From NCBI GenBank assembly GCA_036505875.1, contig DASXSR010000332.1, forward strand, positions 1-7,944: DNA of 7,944 nucleotides, read 5' to 3'. How positions within the stretch are numbered: the first letter of the stretch is position 1; each line of letters opens with the position of its first letter. A program made the position numbers and the translations under genes. The stretch is from Onstottus_A sp036505875 (GTDB lineage: Bacteria; Acidobacteriota; Blastocatellia; UBA7656). Shown here piece after piece: positions 5,829 through 7,944 of this stretch. The notes beneath the pieces are model-generated. The model did not search any database, was not told the DNA's origin, and was given only the letters and a program-made list of their open reading frames with translations.

Positions 5829-5835
5829 CGAATCA

Positions 5836-6546
5836 ATGATTCCCGTTCTTGAAACAATCGATTTGAGGATGGTCTACCACGTCGGCAAGGTCGAAGTGCC
5901 CGCCTTGCGAGGCGCGACCTTACAAGTGCAGCCTAGTGAATACGTCGCGATCATGGGGCCGTCGGGCTGCGGCAAGTCGACTTTTCTGCACATCGTTGGA
6001 GGCATGCTCAAGCCTACTTCTGGACGAGTGATCATCGACGGCCAGGACCTGACCGCGATGAACGACGCGGAACGCACCGATTTGCGCCGCCGCAAAGTTG
6101 GATTCGTCTTTCAGCGCTTCAATCTGTTTCCCACCCTGACCGCCGAGGGAAACCTGAAGCTGGCCGAGCGAATCTACGGGGGCAAGAACAACAAGGAGTC
6201 AGGCCGCCGGCACGAGGTGCTCAGGCTGTTGGGGCTCGAGGACAAGATGCATCACAAACCGCTCGAGCTCTCGGGCGGCGAGCAACAGCGCGTGGCAATC
6301 GCTCGCGCGGTCATAAACCGCCCCGCTATTATTCTTGCAGACGAGCCGACCGGCAACCTCGATAGCGAGAACTCCGATATCGTTCTAAAGATGATGCGCC
6401 AGCTCAACAAGGAATTCGGCCAGTCGATCATAATAATCACGCACAACGCCGAAGCCGCCGCCCGCGCAGATCGAATAATCGAGATGCGAGACGGACACGT
6501 TATTGCTTCGAGCGGCTCGGCAGATGCGGTGCGAGGACGCTCTTGA
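5836..6546 (+). CDS. ABC transporter ATP-binding protein, LolD/MacB/FtsE type
   Basis: This 236-residue cytosolic ATPase is of normal length for LolD (about 230). All motifs are intact: Walker A GPSGCGKST (41-49), Q-loop Gln93 in VFQRFNLFPTLTAEGNL, signature LSGGEQQR (145-152), Walker B IILADE (165-170), D-loop NLDS (174-177) and switch His203. It should energise the FtsX-family permease encoded upstream. The start ATG has no usable Shine-Dalgarno; the bases where one would lie belong to the 64-bp palindrome. The alternative ATG at codon 12 would remove the conserved first strand, so 5836 is kept. Expression may depend on read-through by ribosomes finishing the permease or on hairpin opening. 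The end overlaps the next gene by 4 bp. Close in sequence style to LolD, but MacB ATPase domains look the same at this level, so no symbol is given. Confidence 0.93.
   Translation: MIPVLETIDLRMVYHVGKVEVPALRGATLQVQPSEYVAIMGPSGCGKSTFLHIVGGMLKPTSGRVIIDGQDLTAMNDAERTDLRRRKVGFVFQRFNLFPTLTAEGNLKLAERIYGGKNNKESGRRHEVLRLLGLEDKMHHKPLELSGGEQQRVAIARAVINRPAIILADEPTGNLDSENSDIVLKMMRQLNKEFGQSIIIITHNAEAAARADRIIEMRDGHVIASSGSADAVRGRS
6533..6537 (+). promoter_or_regulatory. Shine-Dalgarno that supports a TTG start at 6543
   Basis: GAGGA inside the end of the ATPase gene lies 5 bases before TTG 6543. No ATG is available near this position in that frame, so the site decides the start of the small membrane protein. 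Confidence 0.6.
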
Positions 6547-6854
6547 AGCTAATCTTAAGCACGCTGAAGAAGATTCTGTTTTGGTCTTACGACCGAGGGA
6601 CCTGGCAGTATGATGTAATGTGTGTGCTGATTCTCGCGTTTGTTATGTTTGCTCCGGGCACCGCATTTCATAGTGTACGACCGGCGCCGGTGATCGTGCG
6701 AAGCAGCGAGATCGGACAGGTCGATCCCGGCAACCTCGAACGAGAGATAACGGACCGACTTGAACGGAAGTATGGACACCCGGTTAAGGTTTCGCGCATC
6801 GAAAGGGTTGAAGAGAGTTCGGGCGAGATCAGTTATGTGGTCTACCTGAAGTGA
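6543..6854 (+). CDS. Small single-helix membrane protein in the Lol-like operon
   Basis: This 103-residue protein starts at TTG, overlapping the ATPase stop in TTGA (6543-6546), with GAGGA 5 bases upstream. It has a short basic and aromatic N-terminus (KLILSTLKKILFWSYDRGTW), one membrane helix (about 25-43, containing VMCVLILAFVMFAPG) and a charged domain of about 60 residues. The basic N-terminus favours an N-in topology, placing this domain in the periplasm. The domain has helix (NLEREITDRLERKYGH, 64-79) and strand character (VKVSRIERVEES and GEISYVVYLK). I recognise no family. Its place between transporter ATPase and periplasmic carrier suggests an accessory part of the same machine, for example a docking or regulatory subunit, but this is inference from position only. 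It is followed 36 bp later by the carrier gene. Confidence 0.75.
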   Translation: MKLILSTLKKILFWSYDRGTWQYDVMCVLILAFVMFAPGTAFHSVRPAPVIVRSSEIGQVDPGNLEREITDRLERKYGHPVKVSRIERVEESSGEISYVVYLK

Positions 6855-6879
6855 TCCGGAAGTTCTTAGTCCACCAAGC

Positions 6880-6884
6880 AGGGA
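6880..6884 (+). promoter_or_regulatory. Ribosome binding site of the LolA-like gene
   Basis: AGGGA lies 6 bases before ATG 6891, a good match in strength and spacing that supports this start. Confidence 0.6.
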
Positions 6885-6890
6885 ATCAAG

Positions 6891-7562
6891 ATGAAACGAA
6901 GTTCATTCATAATCGCAATCGCAGCGATCTTTGCGACAACTGTGTTCGTGTTACGAACGAGCGCCAACGGGAAGCTCGATGAAGTGCTAGCCAATATGGA
7001 AAAAGCCGCGCGCTCAATTAAGACCATCGAAGCCGACATGGCACAGGAGAAGCGTGATATGCAGATCGGAGGCAGAGAAGTTTATCGGGGACGGATATAC
7101 TTCGAGCATGGAAAGGTTTGCGACAAAGTTCGGATCGACTACTCGATTCCCGAGGGACAATTCGTCGCCGTACTATGCGACAAAATCTACCTGTATCAGG
7201 CCAAAATCAAACAGGTCATCATCACCACGCGGCAAGCGCAGGCTTCAAAGAATCAGGAGTTCTCTTTCATCGCAACGCCCTACAAATCGGTCCCCGAGCT
7301 CAAGAGCCAATATGACATCGTATACGTCGGGGACGAGAGCTCCACGGCGAAGCTCGAGTTGACACCAAAACGAAAGTCGTCAGTGAAGAAGCTGACGCTG
7401 TGGGTTGATCAGTCTTCGTGGCTCCCAGTCAAGTATCAAGTCGTGGAAGCGAACAATAACCCCACGACTTTTACGCTAAGCGGAATGATCAAGAATGGTA
7501 AGCTGTCCGGTGAAAAGTTCAAGGTGAGTTGGCCTCCCGGGACCAAGGTGGTTCATCAGTAA
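6891..7562 (+). CDS. lolA: LolA-like periplasmic outer-membrane lipoprotein carrier
   Basis: This 223-residue protein is slightly longer than E. coli LolA (about 203 including signal). It has a signal peptide (basic KR, hydrophobic 5-21) with likely cleavage after TSA (23-25), so it is periplasmic and soluble. LolA-type features are the first helix (KLDEVLANMEKAARSIKTIE, 28-47), the strand series GREVYRGRIYFEHG (61-74) and VRIDYSIPEGQFVAVLCDKIYLY (80-102), the WVDQSSWLPVKYQV segment (171-184), and the closing KVSWPPGTKVV (211-221). LolA binds lipoprotein acyl chains released by the LolCDE-type transporter and hands them to the outer membrane. C77 and C96 could form a disulphide, which is not a family hallmark I know. 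LolA-like folds also occur in hopanoid, polyketide-lipid and sigma-factor regulation, so cargo is unproven. Last gene of the operon, with no terminator visible in the 27 bp before the convergent gene. Confidence 0.85.
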   Translation: MKRSSFIIAIAAIFATTVFVLRTSANGKLDEVLANMEKAARSIKTIEADMAQEKRDMQIGGREVYRGRIYFEHGKVCDKVRIDYSIPEGQFVAVLCDKIYLYQAKIKQVIITTRQAQASKNQEFSFIATPYKSVPELKSQYDIVYVGDESSTAKLELTPKRKSSVKKLTLWVDQSSWLPVKYQVVEANNNPTTFTLSGMIKNGKLSGEKFKVSWPPGTKVVHQ

Positions 7563-7589
7563 ACAGAACTGAGTTCGTTTCCAAGCAGG

Positions 7590-7944
7590 CTACGGGAAGT
7601 ACAAAAGCACAACAATACTTCCCATCAGTCCTACAGCAACCATCCAGAACAAAAGCTCGTGCAGCACGAGAATTGCGCGCGGATAGTCAGGCCGGACGCT
7701 CTTCAACTTGCGGCGTTTGACCCTTAGCGCCGAGTGCGACAACAACACCCCAAGCCCCAAAGCGCCGAGCGACATAATTCTCAGCGGCCAGAGAAAGAAA
7801 ACCCACTGCATCTCTACCAGCAGCAGCAACGGTATACCCAGCCCGAAGCACGCCGTTGCCCCCATCAGAAGTCCCGCCAGATCGGGATCGGCCACCGGGA
7901 TCTTTAACGTTCCGGCCCGTGATGCGGCCCCCGGATCGAAGGAC
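7590..7944 (-). CDS. Three-helix membrane protein, C-terminal part (runs off the right edge)
   Basis: Reading leftward, the frame is open from the window edge to TAG at 7592-7590, giving 117 visible residues. An internal GTG at 7895 could be a start but has no ribosome binding site. The frame continues upstream through SFDPGAASRAGTLKIP with sensible codons, so I treat the gene as truncated by the window. Three hydrophobic segments lie at visible residues about 22-43, 49-68 and 91-116. A strongly basic loop (RVKRRKLKSVRPDYPR, 74-89) separates the second and third and is probably cytoplasmic, which would put the C-terminus outside. I recognise no family. It converges on the LolA-like gene with 27 bp between the two stop codons. 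Confidence 0.6.
   Translation of the reverse strand, partial: SFDPGAASRAGTLKIPVADPDLAGLLMGATACFGLGIPLLLLVEMQWVFFLWPLRIMSLGALGLGVLLSHSALRVKRRKLKSVRPDYPRAILVLHELLFWMVAVGLMGSIVVLLYFP

Overview
The window is ordinary chromosomal DNA of a GC-moderate (a little over 50% by eye), Gram-negative (diderm) bacterium. Close packing on both strands, a LolA-type carrier beside a Lol/MacB-type ABC transporter, and the style of the uncharacterised genes suggest Acidobacteriota, possibly Blastocatellia. That placement is recollection and inference, not something the sequence proves. There is no rRNA, tRNA, CRISPR array, integrase or transposase.

Left block (1-1350, minus strand): three genes read leftward. 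A YjbQ-family gene (949-1350) is followed by a perfect 20-bp inverted repeat, then a small zinc-ribbon membrane protein (342-869). That gene overlaps by 8 bp the start of a gene of unknown function that leaves the window (1-349). A four-helix membrane protein diverges from yjbQ (1471-1974, plus strand, with its own promoter and a strong ribosome binding site). Its end converges on rarA, and the 84-bp gap between them is almost entirely a hairpin-forming repeat that also contains the rarA stop codon.

Middle: rarA (2059-3402, minus strand) encodes a full-length RarA/MgsA AAA+ ATPase. The 169-bp divergent region upstream (3403-3571) holds a 14-bp palindrome, a second inverted repeat and candidate promoters for both directions.

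Right block (3572-7562, plus strand): five co-directional genes form a probable operon. In order they encode a LolB-like lipoprotein, a LolC/E/F- or MacB-type permease, a LolD/MacB-type ATPase, a 103-residue single-helix protein and a LolA-like periplasmic carrier. The set resembles a self-contained lipoprotein- or lipid-export route: the transporter extracts the substrate from the inner membrane, the carrier takes it across the periplasm and the lipoprotein receives it at the outer membrane. A 64-bp near-perfect palindrome built of 7-bp repeats lies between permease and ATPase, contains the permease stop codon and ends 7 bp before the ATPase start. A three-helix membrane protein gene (7590 to the right edge, minus strand) converges on the operon.

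The main points for a second look are the Lol-like cassette with its candidate LolB equivalent and unrecognised small membrane protein, and the three unrelated palindromic elements, each at or a few bases past a gene's stop codon.
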